A stretch of 64,000 nucleotides of DNA from JAVJSU01 sp040219275 (GTDB taxonomy: Bacteria > Chloroflexota > Anaerolineae > Aggregatilineales > Phototrophicaceae), in NCBI GenBank assembly GCA_040219275.1, contig JAVJSU010000023.1, forward strand, positions 124,001-188,000. Reading direction: 5' to 3'. This document shows positions 8,751 through 16,860 of this stretch, one piece after another. Position 1 is the stretch's first letter. Each line of letters opens with the position of its first letter. Made by a program: the position numbers and the translations under genes. The notes beneath the pieces were generated by a model that worked only from the letters and a program-made list of their open reading frames with translations, did not search any database and was not told the DNA's origin.

Positions 8751-10496
8751 ATGGATGGTACGGATAATCGACGAAATAAGCGGAAGATCAACGCTAGAGA
8801 GCGGCAAATTGCCCGTCAACGACGACGCATGGCAACCCGTATGGCGGAACCGAATGAGTCTGGAAATACATCGCCATTTTCATCGCTAACCAGACGGGAC
8901 TCGCCGGTTCGTAACCTGTTGGATCGCGGTGGTCTGATAATGGGTGATGCGTGGTGGTATATCAGGCATAATCCGCAAATAATGCGCGGTGCGGGTATTT
9001 TCGTCTTTGTGGTGCTCGGAATTTACTTCATCAGTTTTGTTTTTTCCGGCAAGATTTTCCCGAACGTCTCTGCTATGGGAGTTGGATTAGGGGGAAAGTC
9101 TGTTGACGATGCTACATTGGCGCTTCAAACTGCATGGACGGAAGATATTGCCATAGATCTCTATATTGACGGCGAATTAGTCCAATCTGCAAGACCTTCC
9201 CAACTTGGATTGACGCTGGATGCGGAGAATACGGCAAAATCCGCCCGTTCTGTTGGGCTGGCAGGTATTCCGTTTGGATTTAGTGTAGACCCAACCCTCG
9301 AATTAGATTACCTGAGCGCACAAACATTTTTGCTCGACCTCACAGATGATGTTAATATGCCTGCGTTTGATGCCGGATATGAATGGCGCAACGGTGAAGT
9401 TGTCGGCGTTGACGGGCGTAATGGTTTGGTGCTTGATGTGTCATTAACGCTAGAATGGTTGATGCAAAATGCCGATCAGGTGGCAAGTTCGCGCCGTTTA
9501 GACCTCAACGTAGATGAAATTTTACCGAATGTGACTGACCCTGAACCCTATTTAAGTCAGGTACGGTCTCAGGTGAACGATCAATTTCGTCTGGTTGGTT
9601 ATGACCCGTTCCGAAATTCCGAAGTGACCTGGCCCATCAGTCCAGAAATTTATACGCGCTGGCTACAGGCAGGAATTTCTTCCCTCACATTGCGCGAAGA
9701 GGCGTTTTTGCCCTATGTTGACCAACTCAATGCCGCTCTGAACACAGATGGAAACGATTTGTATTATATTGCCGCCGACGAAGCGATGGACTTTTTACGA
9801 GATGCCATCACTCAAAATCAATCATCGGTGTTCCTGCGTGTTCGTTATCGTTCGACGATTTACGAAGTACAACGGGGCGATACGGCAATGGCGATTGCTC
9901 GACGTAACGGCATTCCATTTTTTATGCTGGAAGAGGTCAATAGTGGACGCGATCTTGATATACTGTCACCCGGCGATACTCTGCAAATTCCATCGCGGGA
10001 TGTTACGATGCCTAATCCGCCGATTGTTTCCAAACGGATCGTTGTTGATCTGAATGAACAGCATCTTGTGGCGTTTGAAAATGGCGAACGTGTTTTTGAA
10101 TGGGACATTTCGTCCGGTGTGGCGAATGCAGTAACCTCCCCCGGTGTTTATCAGATTTTGGATCATGACCCTGTGGCATTGGGCAGTAGTAACACGCTTT
10201 GTAACTCCGCAGGGTTGGAATGTGGCGTGTGGGAAATGAACTGGTTTATGGGTATCTATGAAGTGAGTCCCGGTCTTGTCAATGGATTTCATGGTGCGGT
10301 GTTGCTTCCGAATGGCAATCTTTTAGGTGGCGGGACTGTCGGCAATCCGGCGACTTTCGGTTGTGTGATGTCTCAAGACGAGAATGCGCGCTTGCTGTAT
10401 GAATGGGCAGACGTGGGTACAGTAGTAGAGATCGTTTCAAACGAACATCTCCCGATGAGTGATTTAGGGTGGTCGGTTTGGGAGGCGAATTTCTAA
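8751..10496 (+). CDS. Membrane-anchored LysM / L,D-transpeptidase (YkuD)-like protein
   Basis: 581 residues. A basic cytoplasmic N-terminus is followed by one membrane anchor (about residues 80-100, GIFVFVVLGIYFISFVF), an extracellular region resembling peptidoglycan-binding repeats that often precede YkuD, a LysM domain (about 371-418, YEVQRGDTAMAIARRNGIP to LSPGDTLQIP), and a C-terminal YkuD domain (about 427-560). L,D-transpeptidases make 3-3 cross-links in peptidoglycan. His514 and Cys538 are at the expected catalytic positions, but the second His of the [ST]HGC motif is Phe (TFGC, 535-538) and the H-to-C spacing is a little long. Activity is therefore uncertain. A sortase-like or wall-binding role is the alternative. 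Confidence 0.85.
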   Translation: MDGTDNRRNKRKINARERQIARQRRRMATRMAEPNESGNTSPFSSLTRRDSPVRNLLDRGGLIMGDAWWYIRHNPQIMRGAGIFVFVVLGIYFISFVFSGKIFPNVSAMGVGLGGKSVDDATLALQTAWTEDIAIDLYIDGELVQSARPSQLGLTLDAENTAKSARSVGLAGIPFGFSVDPTLELDYLSAQTFLLDLTDDVNMPAFDAGYEWRNGEVVGVDGRNGLVLDVSLTLEWLMQNADQVASSRRLDLNVDEILPNVTDPEPYLSQVRSQVNDQFRLVGYDPFRNSEVTWPISPEIYTRWLQAGISSLTLREEAFLPYVDQLNAALNTDGNDLYYIAADEAMDFLRDAITQNQSSVFLRVRYRSTIYEVQRGDTAMAIARRNGIPFFMLEEVNSGRDLDILSPGDTLQIPSRDVTMPNPPIVSKRIVVDLNEQHLVAFENGERVFEWDISSGVANAVTSPGVYQILDHDPVALGSSNTLCNSAGLECGVWEMNWFMGIYEVSPGLVNGFHGAVLLPNGNLLGGGTVGNPATFGCVMSQDENARLLYEWADVGTVVEIVSNEHLPMSDLGWSVWEANF

Positions 10497-10771
10497 AATT
10501 TGCGGGTTTCTGATCGGTAATTTTATTGGTTTAGACGTAGTTCTGGCAGGACGGGTTGTGCATCCTGTACGATTTTGACAGCGAAAGATACCCATGTTAA
10601 ATTTTGTTTAAATAGAGGCTGTTATAGTAGCGCCCAGGAAATTTTGGTATACTTAACGCTCAGGTGATTTGACATAAATCCAAATCGCTTTGAGTGTGCT
10701 GAAATTGAGAAAGTGGAAATTTGTGATAGAAAGTGTTATCGATAGTAAATGATTATGTCATTTGATACTAT

Positions 10772-10800
10772 TTGACGCACTTGTTTTAAATAGCTATGAT
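10772..10800 (+). promoter_or_regulatory. Sigma70-type promoter TTGACG-N17-TATGAT
   Basis: -35 TTGACG at 10772-10777 and -10 TATGAT at 10795-10800 with an ideal 17-base spacer. Transcription would start near 10807 and first produce the stem-loop RNA described next. The -10 box lies within the left arm of a 12-base inverted repeat (10793-10804 with 10870-10881, one G.T pair). Confidence 0.7.
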
Positions 10801-10806
10801 TACGAC

Positions 10807-10904
10807 AAGTTAATTGTGTGGAGTACACAAAAATATTTTTTGAATAAACTTTCTTTCTAACTCCACACGCGTAATCGTAGCGCCCCGTGCAAACGGGGCG
10901 TTTT
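10807..10904 (+). ncRNA. Candidate ~100-nt small RNA or attenuating leader
   Basis: From the predicted start, the transcript contains a 9-bp stem GTGTGGAGT / ACTCCACAC (10816-10824 with 10860-10868) closing a 35-base A/T-rich loop. A 12-base linker follows, then an 8-bp GC-rich hairpin with a GCAA tetraloop and four T residues (terminator). This is the layout of a free-standing small RNA. Because the next gene starts 32 bases after the terminator with no room for a separate full promoter, it may instead be a leader that controls read-through into the S9 peptidase gene. No known RNA family was recognised. Seen directly: promoter, stems, terminator. Inferred: function. Confidence 0.5.
10881..10904 (+). 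terminator. Intrinsic terminator with GNRA tetraloop
   Basis: Stem CGCCCCGT / ACGGGGCG, loop GCAA, then TTTT. It lies just upstream of, and on the same strand as, the S9 peptidase gene, so it ends the candidate small RNA or works as an attenuator. Confidence 0.8.
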
Positions 10905-10936
10905 GCGTTTATGTTCACCACCCCGGAGAGATACTC

Positions 10937-12889
10937 ATGTCACAAATCCTCAAACAATTCGGTACATGGTCAAGCTCGGTACAATCCTCACATATTGCAT
11001 CAGAAAAGCGGTTCTATGATGTGCAATGCACCGCAGATGGTGAAACAGTAGTTTGGGTGGAGACACGCGGTAAACACAGTGCGCTGGTCATGCAAACAGG
11101 GGTGGATTCACCGCGGGATTTGACAAACCTCTCAGTGCGTGGGCGCGTCGGGTACGGAGGTGGCGAATTTGCACTCTACGACAATCAGGTTATTTTCTCC
11201 ACAGGAGAACGTTTATATCGACTCTCGCTTGAACGCGGTGTTTCGCATCCGATTATAAATGCGTTCGGTGGGTTTGCATCGCCTAAAGTGTCGCCTGATG
11301 GACGGTGGGTTATTTATGTGCACACTTATGAAGGGCAAGATGGATTAGGCATCGTTGATTTTCATGGGGAATTATGGGGGCGCAAGCTGGCGTTTGGCAC
11401 GGATTTTGTGATGCAACCGACATGGCATCCGGCTTCAACGCACGTTGCGTATATCGCATGGGATCATCCAAACATGCCGTGGGATAAGACTCAATTGCGC
11501 TTACTCACTTTAGCGATGGATGGAACAGGCGTGCCGTATGCTTCCGAACATGAGATTCTGTGCTCCGGCGCGAGTTACTATCAACCCGAATTTTCCCCGG
11601 ACGGGAATTATTTGACTTATGTTAGTGATGAAAAAGGGTTCGGGCAACTTTATCTTTATGATCTTCAAAGTCATGAAACACGCCAACTTACTGGAATTGG
11701 TTCTGGCGTGGAAAGTGAGCAACTGTATCATAAGCAAGTCAAAGTACCGCCAGAGATCGGCAAACCGGCATGGGTACAGGGTGGACGCGTTTATGGTTGG
11801 TGTTCAGATAGTAAGGCGCTCTATTTTTTACGTAATCAGCAGGGCTTTATCAGCCTGTGGCATTTAGACCTTGACAGTGGCACAACAAGTAAAGTTGACG
11901 GGCTTGATGAATACACGTTCCTCGATCAGATTTCGGTTGCTACGTCTGGAACCCTGGCGATAATTGCTTCCTCCACGCGCATCCCTGCCCGCGTAATCAC
12001 TTATACGCCACAATCAGAGTTGACAGATAACGAACCTGCCCAAAATGCCAAACCACGCATTCACGCCCGTGCCACCATGGAAATGGTTGCATTTGATGAA
12101 CTTGCTGAAGCCAAACCACTCATCTGGCAAGGCGATGATGGCGATCCGGTTTACGGGCTGTACTATGCGCCTCTTAATGCTCGCTATGAAGGTTCTGGTG
12201 CACCGCCTGTGATCATTGATGTGCATTCTGGACCGACTGCACAGACCCGTGCGGAGTATGATGGACGGACGCAATTTTTTGCTACACGCGGGTTCGGGGT
12301 ATTGCATGTGAATTATCGCGGGAGCACGGGTTATGGACGTGCGTATCGCAATAAATTGCAGGGTAATTGGGGTGTATATGATGTGGAAGATGCGGCAAGC
12401 GGGGCGAAATATTTGATTGAGCAGGGGTTGGCTGATCCTACCAAACTTATTATTCTTGGAAGTAGTGCGGGCGGATTTACGGTGTTGCAATCGCTTGTCA
12501 CCAAGCCCGGTTATTATAAGGCGGGTGTGTGTATGTATGGGGTTGCTAACCAATTTATGCTCGTGCAGGATACGCACAAATTTGAGGAACGCTATACAGA
12601 CAGTCTTATTGGCACATTGCCAGAAGATGCCGCGCTGTATCGTGAGCGGTCTCCATTCTTTAACGTGAGCAAAATCCGTGATCCACTCATTTTGTTTCAA
12701 GGTACAGAAGATGCTGTTGTGCCGAAAAATCAGAGCGATAGCCTGGTTGCATCGTTACGTACGCGGGGCGTTCCGCACGAGTATCATGTTTATGAAGGCG
12801 AGGGGCATGGCTTTCGTAAGCCAGAAACTTACGAGCATTTTTACAAAGCAGTAATGGACTTTCTGATGCAATATGTGATTTATGCGTAA
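10937..12889 (+). CDS. S9 family serine peptidase (acylaminoacyl-peptidase / prolyl oligopeptidase type)
   Basis: 650 residues: an N-terminal beta-propeller (WD40/PD40-like blades such as FASPKVSPDGRWVIYV and YYQPEFSPDGNYLTYVSDE) and a C-terminal alpha/beta-hydrolase domain. Catalytic triad candidates are Ser in GSSAGG, Asp in LFQGTEDAVVP and His in EGEGHGFRKPE. The oxyanion-region motif NYRGSTGYGRAYRN is typical of S9C enzymes. It cleaves short peptides or N-blocked residues, most likely in the cytoplasm as there is no signal peptide. ATG start with GGAGAG about eight bases upstream. The gene sits directly behind the candidate small RNA/terminator. Confidence 0.93.
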   Translation: MSQILKQFGTWSSSVQSSHIASEKRFYDVQCTADGETVVWVETRGKHSALVMQTGVDSPRDLTNLSVRGRVGYGGGEFALYDNQVIFSTGERLYRLSLERGVSHPIINAFGGFASPKVSPDGRWVIYVHTYEGQDGLGIVDFHGELWGRKLAFGTDFVMQPTWHPASTHVAYIAWDHPNMPWDKTQLRLLTLAMDGTGVPYASEHEILCSGASYYQPEFSPDGNYLTYVSDEKGFGQLYLYDLQSHETRQLTGIGSGVESEQLYHKQVKVPPEIGKPAWVQGGRVYGWCSDSKALYFLRNQQGFISLWHLDLDSGTTSKVDGLDEYTFLDQISVATSGTLAIIASSTRIPARVITYTPQSELTDNEPAQNAKPRIHARATMEMVAFDELAEAKPLIWQGDDGDPVYGLYYAPLNARYEGSGAPPVIIDVHSGPTAQTRAEYDGRTQFFATRGFGVLHVNYRGSTGYGRAYRNKLQGNWGVYDVEDAASGAKYLIEQGLADPTKLIILGSSAGGFTVLQSLVTKPGYYKAGVCMYGVANQFMLVQDTHKFEERYTDSLIGTLPEDAALYRERSPFFNVSKIRDPLILFQGTEDAVVPKNQSDSLVASLRTRGVPHEYHVYEGEGHGFRKPETYEHFYKAVMDFLMQYVIYA

Positions 12890-12896
12890 GTTTTCA

Positions 12897-12924
12897 AGGA
12901 CGGGATTTTCAGTTGTCCCGTCCT
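12897..12924. terminator. Hairpin between convergent genes (no U-tract)
   Basis: Nine-base stem AGGACGGGA / TCCCGTCCT with a 10-base loop, between the S9 peptidase and the convergent PIG-L gene. Position suggests a shared terminator, but neither strand has a clear T-run after the stem. Confidence 0.5.
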
Positions 12925-12936
12925 CGCATCGCTAAG

Positions 12937-13716
12937 TTATGATGTGGCTTGTTCGGTTTCTTCTGCTTCTGGTTCAGCAACATTACCCGCAGGCGGGCGA
13001 CGCAAATCAATAACGCGGAAACTCTCCGCGTAGCCGTAACCATGTTCTTTACCGGCTTCTTCGTTCCACTTACGCACCATCGTAATTGCTTCTTCGCCCA
13101 ATTGTGATTTGTGACAGCGTAAGGCTTCCGCTTTACGATCAATAACTTCGCTGATGTCCACTACAACCTGCGATTCTAAGTTGATGGTGAGGTAGAGTAA
13201 GTCCACATTATGCGGTTCGTAGCCTTCATCTAACAGTTCGGGGAAAATTGGGCGTGTTCCCGCGCTAGGGAAGACGGCATAAATTGCGGCTTCTCCGGCG
13301 GCACGATGATCGGGGTGGTTGATATAGCCGTTTCCAATAGCGAACACCGTTGTCGGATCCAGCGTGATGACCACCTGTGGACGCACTTCACGTATGATGC
13401 GGGTAATCTCCTTACGAAGTTCCATTGTGGGTTGCAAAATGCCATCCTGATGCCCCAGAAAACGCACATCTTCTACGCCACATACTTTTGCCGACGCGAT
13501 TTGTTCAAGTTTACGTGTTTCCACTAAGGCGGCGAGATCTGCGCCCGGTTCGTTACTGCCAGCTGAGTTATCTGTAATGATGCAATAAGTCACTATTGCC
13601 CCCGCGTCCGTCCAACGGGTGATCGTTCCTGCCATACCAAATTCGATGTCGTCGGCGTGCGCGACAACAACAAGTGCACGTTCCGGGATGTAAAACTCTT
13701 GCGGTTGGTCTGTCAT
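12937..13716 (-). CDS. PIG-L / LmbE family deacetylase
   Basis: 259-residue zinc-dependent N-acetyl hydrolase family protein; known members deacetylate GlcNAc-linked substrates. The metal-binding motifs are AHADDIEFG (a variant of AHPDDxE) near the N-terminus and NHPDHRAAGE in the middle. It has no signal peptide. The exact substrate is unknown; mycothiol/bacillithiol-type or glycolipid precursors are examples from the family, not shown here. Monocistronic, convergent with the S9 peptidase. A second, more distant PIG-L protein lies at 21474-22268. Confidence 0.88.
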   Translation of the reverse strand: MTDQPQEFYIPERALVVVAHADDIEFGMAGTITRWTDAGAIVTYCIITDNSAGSNEPGADLAALVETRKLEQIASAKVCGVEDVRFLGHQDGILQPTMELRKEITRIIREVRPQVVITLDPTTVFAIGNGYINHPDHRAAGEAAIYAVFPSAGTRPIFPELLDEGYEPHNVDLLYLTINLESQVVVDISEVIDRKAEALRCHKSQLGEEAITMVRKWNEEAGKEHGYGYAESFRVIDLRRPPAGNVAEPEAEETEQATS

Positions 13717-13781
13717 GAATTCCTCTTTTATGAATAACCTTTCATGTCTATATTAGCGCCTTTTGAAAATATTGAAAATGA

Positions 13782-13810
13782 AAAAAAGTGGGATTGTGTG
13801 TCCCACTTTT
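13782..13810 (-). terminator. Intrinsic terminator
   Basis: On the minus strand, stem AAAAGTGGGA / TCCCACTTTT followed by more T residues. It lies 39 bases beyond the end of the SH3 protein gene and terminates it. Confidence 0.85.
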
Positions 13811-13848
13811 CATACGTTCACTATAAGTTGACTTGTATCGTTAGGTTT

Positions 13849-14508
13849 TTACTGCACAGGTACGGTTGCGTCCCATTGATAGGGCATCTGGATCAGATAA
13901 CGTGCTACCCATCCGGTTACGCCTTCATATTGTACACGCACCCAGCGATTATTTTCTGTCCGCCCGATGATATACACATCTTCACCGGCAGGGGTTACAT
14001 CGACGATGGCACTGCCCAGGCTTGCGCCATCACGCACGTTGATACGATCACGGGTGAAGCCAATCACGAAATCACCGTTTGGTTCAACGCCACGGTCAAT
14101 CACCGTTTGGGCATCAATGATGTCAGATTCGTCGTAATCAATGATTGCAGGGGCGCTTGCACTGGCGACGGGTAGGGAATCTACGCTACCGGAAATCTGC
14201 ACGGTACAACGGGCGATCCAGCCTTCAAAGCCGTTGTATTCGACCCGTAACCACATATCCAGACCGGCTAATCCACTGACACAAAAGCGACCTGTAGAAA
14301 AATTGTTGCGGGCGCTCACGGCATATTCTGCACCGGGGAAGGCGACACCGCGCACGGCGAATTCTAAACCGGGACCACTGCGGACATTGGTTGTGGTGGT
14401 TGTAGTGACCGTAACTCCGTCATCCTGTGCGGCAACCAATGGCACAATCCCGACAAGCAAACTAACAATGACAATGACAAAAACGAGACTTCTGGTAATT
14501 TTGGACAT
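13849..14508 (-). CDS. Secreted bacterial SH3-domain protein
   Basis: 219 residues from the chosen ATG. Signal peptide MSKITRSLVF...LVAA-QDDG, then two SH3_3-type domains: one from TTTNVRSGPGLEFAV to WIARCTVQI, with a paired Cys in the first repeat (RFCV and ARCT), and one from RDRINVRDGASLGSA to WVARYLIQM. Such domains bind cell-wall peptides or polysaccharide in exported proteins. The start at 14508 is chosen because AAGGAG lies about nine bases upstream and it begins the signal peptide exactly; a 17-codon longer frame has no such support. A terminator follows. Confidence 0.85.
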   Translation of the reverse strand: MSKITRSLVFVIVIVSLLVGIVPLVAAQDDGVTVTTTTTTNVRSGPGLEFAVRGVAFPGAEYAVSARNNFSTGRFCVSGLAGLDMWLRVEYNGFEGWIARCTVQISGSVDSLPVASASAPAIIDYDESDIIDAQTVIDRGVEPNGDFVIGFTRDRINVRDGASLGSAIVDVTPAGEDVYIIGRTENNRWVRVQYEGVTGWVARYLIQMPYQWDATVPVQ

Positions 14509-14593
14509 TTTGCAAAGCTCCTTGTGTATAAGTTGATGTTGAACGTATCTTAGGAGCAAACAGCATTACATAATGGACGCAAACACTACCCGA

Positions 14594-14621
14594 ACTATAC
14601 CATTTCCATACGCGACAATAA
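14594..14621 (-). promoter_or_regulatory. Extended -10 promoter for the SH3 protein gene
   Basis: Minus strand: TTATTG at 14621-14616, 16-base spacer, TATAGT at 14599-14594, preceded by TGG (extended -10). It points to the SH3 gene 86 bases away. Confidence 0.5.
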
Positions 14622-14651
14622 GCGTAGTCTGAGAATAGTGCGGGCGGAGGC

Positions 14652-14680
14652 TTGGCGTAGAGAAGGAAATCCATTACAAT
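14652..14680 (+). promoter_or_regulatory. Promoter TTGGCG-N17-TACAAT for small gene
   Basis: -35 at 14652-14657, 17-base spacer, -10 at 14675-14680. It is 44 bases before the ATG of the 81-residue protein on the same strand. Confidence 0.55.
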
Positions 14681-14724
14681 ATTCATAGACGTAACGAGTT
14701 TGTTACTGTGAGGTGGAAACAACT

Positions 14725-14970
14725 ATGAATCACGATAATGCCTACATAGAATATGTGGATTTCATCACATCGCAACCCACGATGGAACAAATCATCGAGT
14801 TTCGCCCTTCGCGTTCTACACAAGACCGCATTCGCTATCTTATGAATGCAAAGCTGAATCATGCGCTAACGATGGACGAAGAAACCGAGCTAGACGAATA
14901 TTATCGCGCTAGTAAGTTTTTGCATCAGCTTAAGCTCCGCGCACAACGTCGTCTGGAAACATTGCAATAA
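14725..14970 (+). CDS. Conserved-looking small protein of unknown function
   Basis: 81 residues, charged and helical, no membrane segment. Features: IIEFRPSRSTQDRIRYLMN followed by LTMDEETELDEYY and a basic tail KFLHQLKLRAQRRLETL. The 'Lt-x-E-E-x-E-L' plus Arg/Lys-rich C-terminal helix resembles small uncharacterised proteins I associate with cyanobacteria and Chloroflexota, some near toxin genes; I cannot name a family and no toxin gene is adjacent here. ATG at 14725 is chosen over an upstream in-frame GTG at 14713 because GAGGTGG then lies at the right distance. A promoter is visible upstream and a shared terminator downstream. Confidence 0.7.
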   Translation: MNHDNAYIEYVDFITSQPTMEQIIEFRPSRSTQDRIRYLMNAKLNHALTMDEETELDEYYRASKFLHQLKLRAQRRLETLQ

Positions 14971-14971
14971 C

Positions 14972-15007
14972 AAAAAAAGAGGATGCAATCATGTTCTGCA
15001 TCCTCTT
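14972..15007. terminator. Terminator between convergent genes
   Basis: Eleven-base stem AAGAGGATGCA / TGCATCCTCTT. On the minus strand it is followed by seven T residues, so it is a strong terminator for serS; on the plus strand it may help end the small gene. Confidence 0.88.
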
Positions 15008-15037
15008 AAATCTACACTCCAACTTTGTGTTCCGCCA

Positions 15038-16456
15038 TTAATCCTTCGTGATGACATCCGCGCCTAAGTACGGGCGTAAAACCTCAGGGACAATCACGCT
15101 CCCATCCTCTTGCTGATAATTTTCCAGAATAGCGATAATTACCCGCGTTAATCCTAGCCCACTTCCATTGAGTGTGTGGACGAATTGCGCTTTTTTGCCG
15201 TTTTCAGGACGATATTTAATGTTTGCTCGCCTTGCCTGAAATGTCTCCGTGTTACTGCATGAACTCACTTCGAGCCATTCCTCGCAACCCGGTGCCCATA
15301 GTTCGACATCATATTTTTTGGTAGCACTGAAACCCAGATCACCCGTTACAATTTCAAGACGTCGGAACGGAATTTTCAGCGCACGGCATAAATCACAGGC
15401 GGCTTCGGTTAGTGATTCCAGTTCAGCGTAGCTGGTTTCCGGTGTGGTGAACTTATACATCTCCACTTTCTGGAATTGATGCACCCGCTTGATTCCGCGT
15501 GTGTCGCGCCCGGCACTGGTTTTCTCTCGTCGGAAGCAGGGCGTATTGGCAACGAAATACATCGGCAATTGGGCTTCATCCACGATTTCATCACGATACA
15601 TATTGGTGATGGCAACTTCTGCCGTCGGGAGCAGATAAATATCGGCATCGCCATCGTAATAGACCACATCGCGGAATTTCGGGAATTGTGATGATCCGTA
15701 CATCATTTCCTCGCGCACGAAGAACGGTACGTAAACCTCTTCAAATCCTTTTTCCTGCGCCATATCGAGAAAGAAATTAATCAACGCACGCTGTAAACGC
15801 GCACCCCATCCCTTGAGTATATAGGCGCGTGTGCCCGCCAATTTTACGCCGCGTTCAAAGTCAATCACGCCGAGTTCCGGTCCTAAATCCCAGTGGGGTT
15901 TAGGGGTAAAGTCATACTCGCGGAAATCGCCTTCCGGTTGCCATGCGACATTGGCTTCTTCACTATCCGCAACGGGTGTACTTTCATGTGGCAAATTGGG
16001 AAGCCACAGCATATGTTCGTTGAGTTCGCCTTCGACCTGCTTGAGTTGCTCGTTAATCTCATTGACGCGATCACCGATGCCACGCAATAGGTCTGTCAGG
16101 TCTTCAAGCGCCACGTTCAATTCTGTGCGATTGTCGGGTGCGGTTACGCTGGTTGCGCCAGTCAGGATGGCTTCTGCGTGCTCAAAATTTTTCTCGCGCA
16201 GGGCTTGTGCGGCGTGATAGGCTCGTGCGGCTTTGGTTGCTTCATCCAGTTTTTTATCGCCGCGCAAACGCCCCATACCTTTGTTGAGCTTGTTGCGGTT
16301 CGCTTGAATGCTTTCTGATTCCTGGAGCATTTCACGGCGTTGCTGGTCTAGTTTGACGATGGTATCAATGCGACCAATGGCATCCATATCGTTCAGTTTT
16401 TTGAATTGTTCTTTGACCCATTCGGGATTGTCTCTTATCAAGGCGATGTCTAACAT
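15038..16456 (-). CDS. serS: Seryl-tRNA synthetase
   Basis: Charges tRNA-Ser with serine using ATP; cytoplasmic class II synthetase, homodimer. N-terminal coiled-coil tRNA-binding arm (MLDIALIRDNPEWVKEQF, ESIQANRNKLNKGMG) then the class II core: motif 2 region CFRREKTSAGRDTRG and VHQFQKVEMYKF, and motif 3 LNGSGLGLTRVIIAILEN. At 472 residues it is about 45 longer than common bacterial enzymes (~425). The extra length is mostly in the helical arm, roughly residues 70-120 (KLDEATKAARAYHAAQALRE onwards). It is followed by a strong terminator. Six bases separate its start from the stop of the small membrane protein upstream, so both may be one transcript. Confidence 0.97.
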   Translation of the reverse strand: MLDIALIRDNPEWVKEQFKKLNDMDAIGRIDTIVKLDQQRREMLQESESIQANRNKLNKGMGRLRGDKKLDEATKAARAYHAAQALREKNFEHAEAILTGATSVTAPDNRTELNVALEDLTDLLRGIGDRVNEINEQLKQVEGELNEHMLWLPNLPHESTPVADSEEANVAWQPEGDFREYDFTPKPHWDLGPELGVIDFERGVKLAGTRAYILKGWGARLQRALINFFLDMAQEKGFEEVYVPFFVREEMMYGSSQFPKFRDVVYYDGDADIYLLPTAEVAITNMYRDEIVDEAQLPMYFVANTPCFRREKTSAGRDTRGIKRVHQFQKVEMYKFTTPETSYAELESLTEAACDLCRALKIPFRRLEIVTGDLGFSATKKYDVELWAPGCEEWLEVSSCSNTETFQARRANIKYRPENGKKAQFVHTLNGSGLGLTRVIIAILENYQQEDGSVIVPEVLRPYLGADVITKD

Positions 16457-16462
16457 CCGGTT

Positions 16463-16714
16463 TTACTCCTCATTGGGGTTGTTGTTGGTATTGTCATTTT
16501 GTTTTTCTACAGGTTGTGTATCGTCTTTTGACCATTGTGGTCGATTTTGTGATTGCTTTGGATTGTTTGCCTCGTTCCCATCTAACGGTGGCAACGGGCG
16601 TGTGAAATCCTGATAAAGGCGAACAAACGCCAGCGCACTGCCGATCAAAATAACGGCGATAATGAGGCTATCGAATACCCCGCGGGTCATAAACTCAAAG
16701 TTCATTGGCTTCAT
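16463..16714 (-). CDS. Small single-pass membrane protein upstream of serS
   Basis: About 80 residues: a short N-terminus, one transmembrane helix (FDSLIIAVILIGSALAFV), then a hydrophilic Asn/Gln/Pro-rich tail (NPKQSQNRPQWSKDD and NDNTNNNPNEE). No family recognised. Two starts are possible: ATG at 16714, with GGGAG only three bases away, or ATG at 16705, with the same site at 12 bases. The stop is six bases from the serS start, so co-transcription is likely. I regard it as a real but uncharacterised gene. Confidence 0.6.
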   Translation of the reverse strand: MKPMNFEFMTRGVFDSLIIAVILIGSALAFVRLYQDFTRPLPPLDGNEANNPKQSQNRPQWSKDDTQPVEKQNDNTNNNPNEE

Positions 16715-16769
16715 TTGCTCCCATCATAATTTGTACCGAAGTTCGTTACGTCGTGTTCAATTGTGCAAC

Positions 16770-16806
16770 AAAAAACGCCCGCCCTGACCATTCAGAGCGA
16801 GGCGTT
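16770..16806 (-). terminator. Intrinsic terminator
   Basis: Minus-strand hairpin with arms GAACGCC-CGC-CTGA / TCAG-GCG-GGCGTT (one mismatch, one bulge) followed by a T-run. It ends the histidine kinase transcript that starts at 18009. Confidence 0.75.
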
Positions 16807-16860
16807 CAATTTCAAAACGGTAGGCAGTAGAACCTCGGCGGGGGTCGGGTAAAATAGGGT

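Larger units (their letters stand above)
10497..10936 (+). other. 440-base non-coding region with promoter, inverted repeats and terminator
   Basis: No convincing gene. It contains an AT-rich inverted repeat at 10742-10771 (ATAGTA-AATGA / TCATT-TGA-TACTAT), then a strong promoter, a structured stretch and an intrinsic terminator ending only 32 bases before the ATG of the S9 peptidase. The upstream part (10497-10740) shows nothing I can name. A 61-codon minus-strand frame at 10736-10921 overlaps these signals and is not supported. Confidence 0.6.

Noticed and set aside
10736..10921. 61-codon minus-strand frame in the non-coding region before the S9 peptidase
   Set aside because: It overlaps the promoter, inverted repeats and terminator; no ribosome site or recognisable product.
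12014..12700. 228-codon minus-strand frame inside the S9 peptidase gene
   Set aside because: Composition is unlike a real protein and it covers the catalytic domain of a clear peptidase on the other strand.
13744..14175. 143-codon plus-strand frame opposite the SH3 protein
   Set aside because: Overlaps a well-supported secreted SH3 gene and its terminator; no ribosome site.
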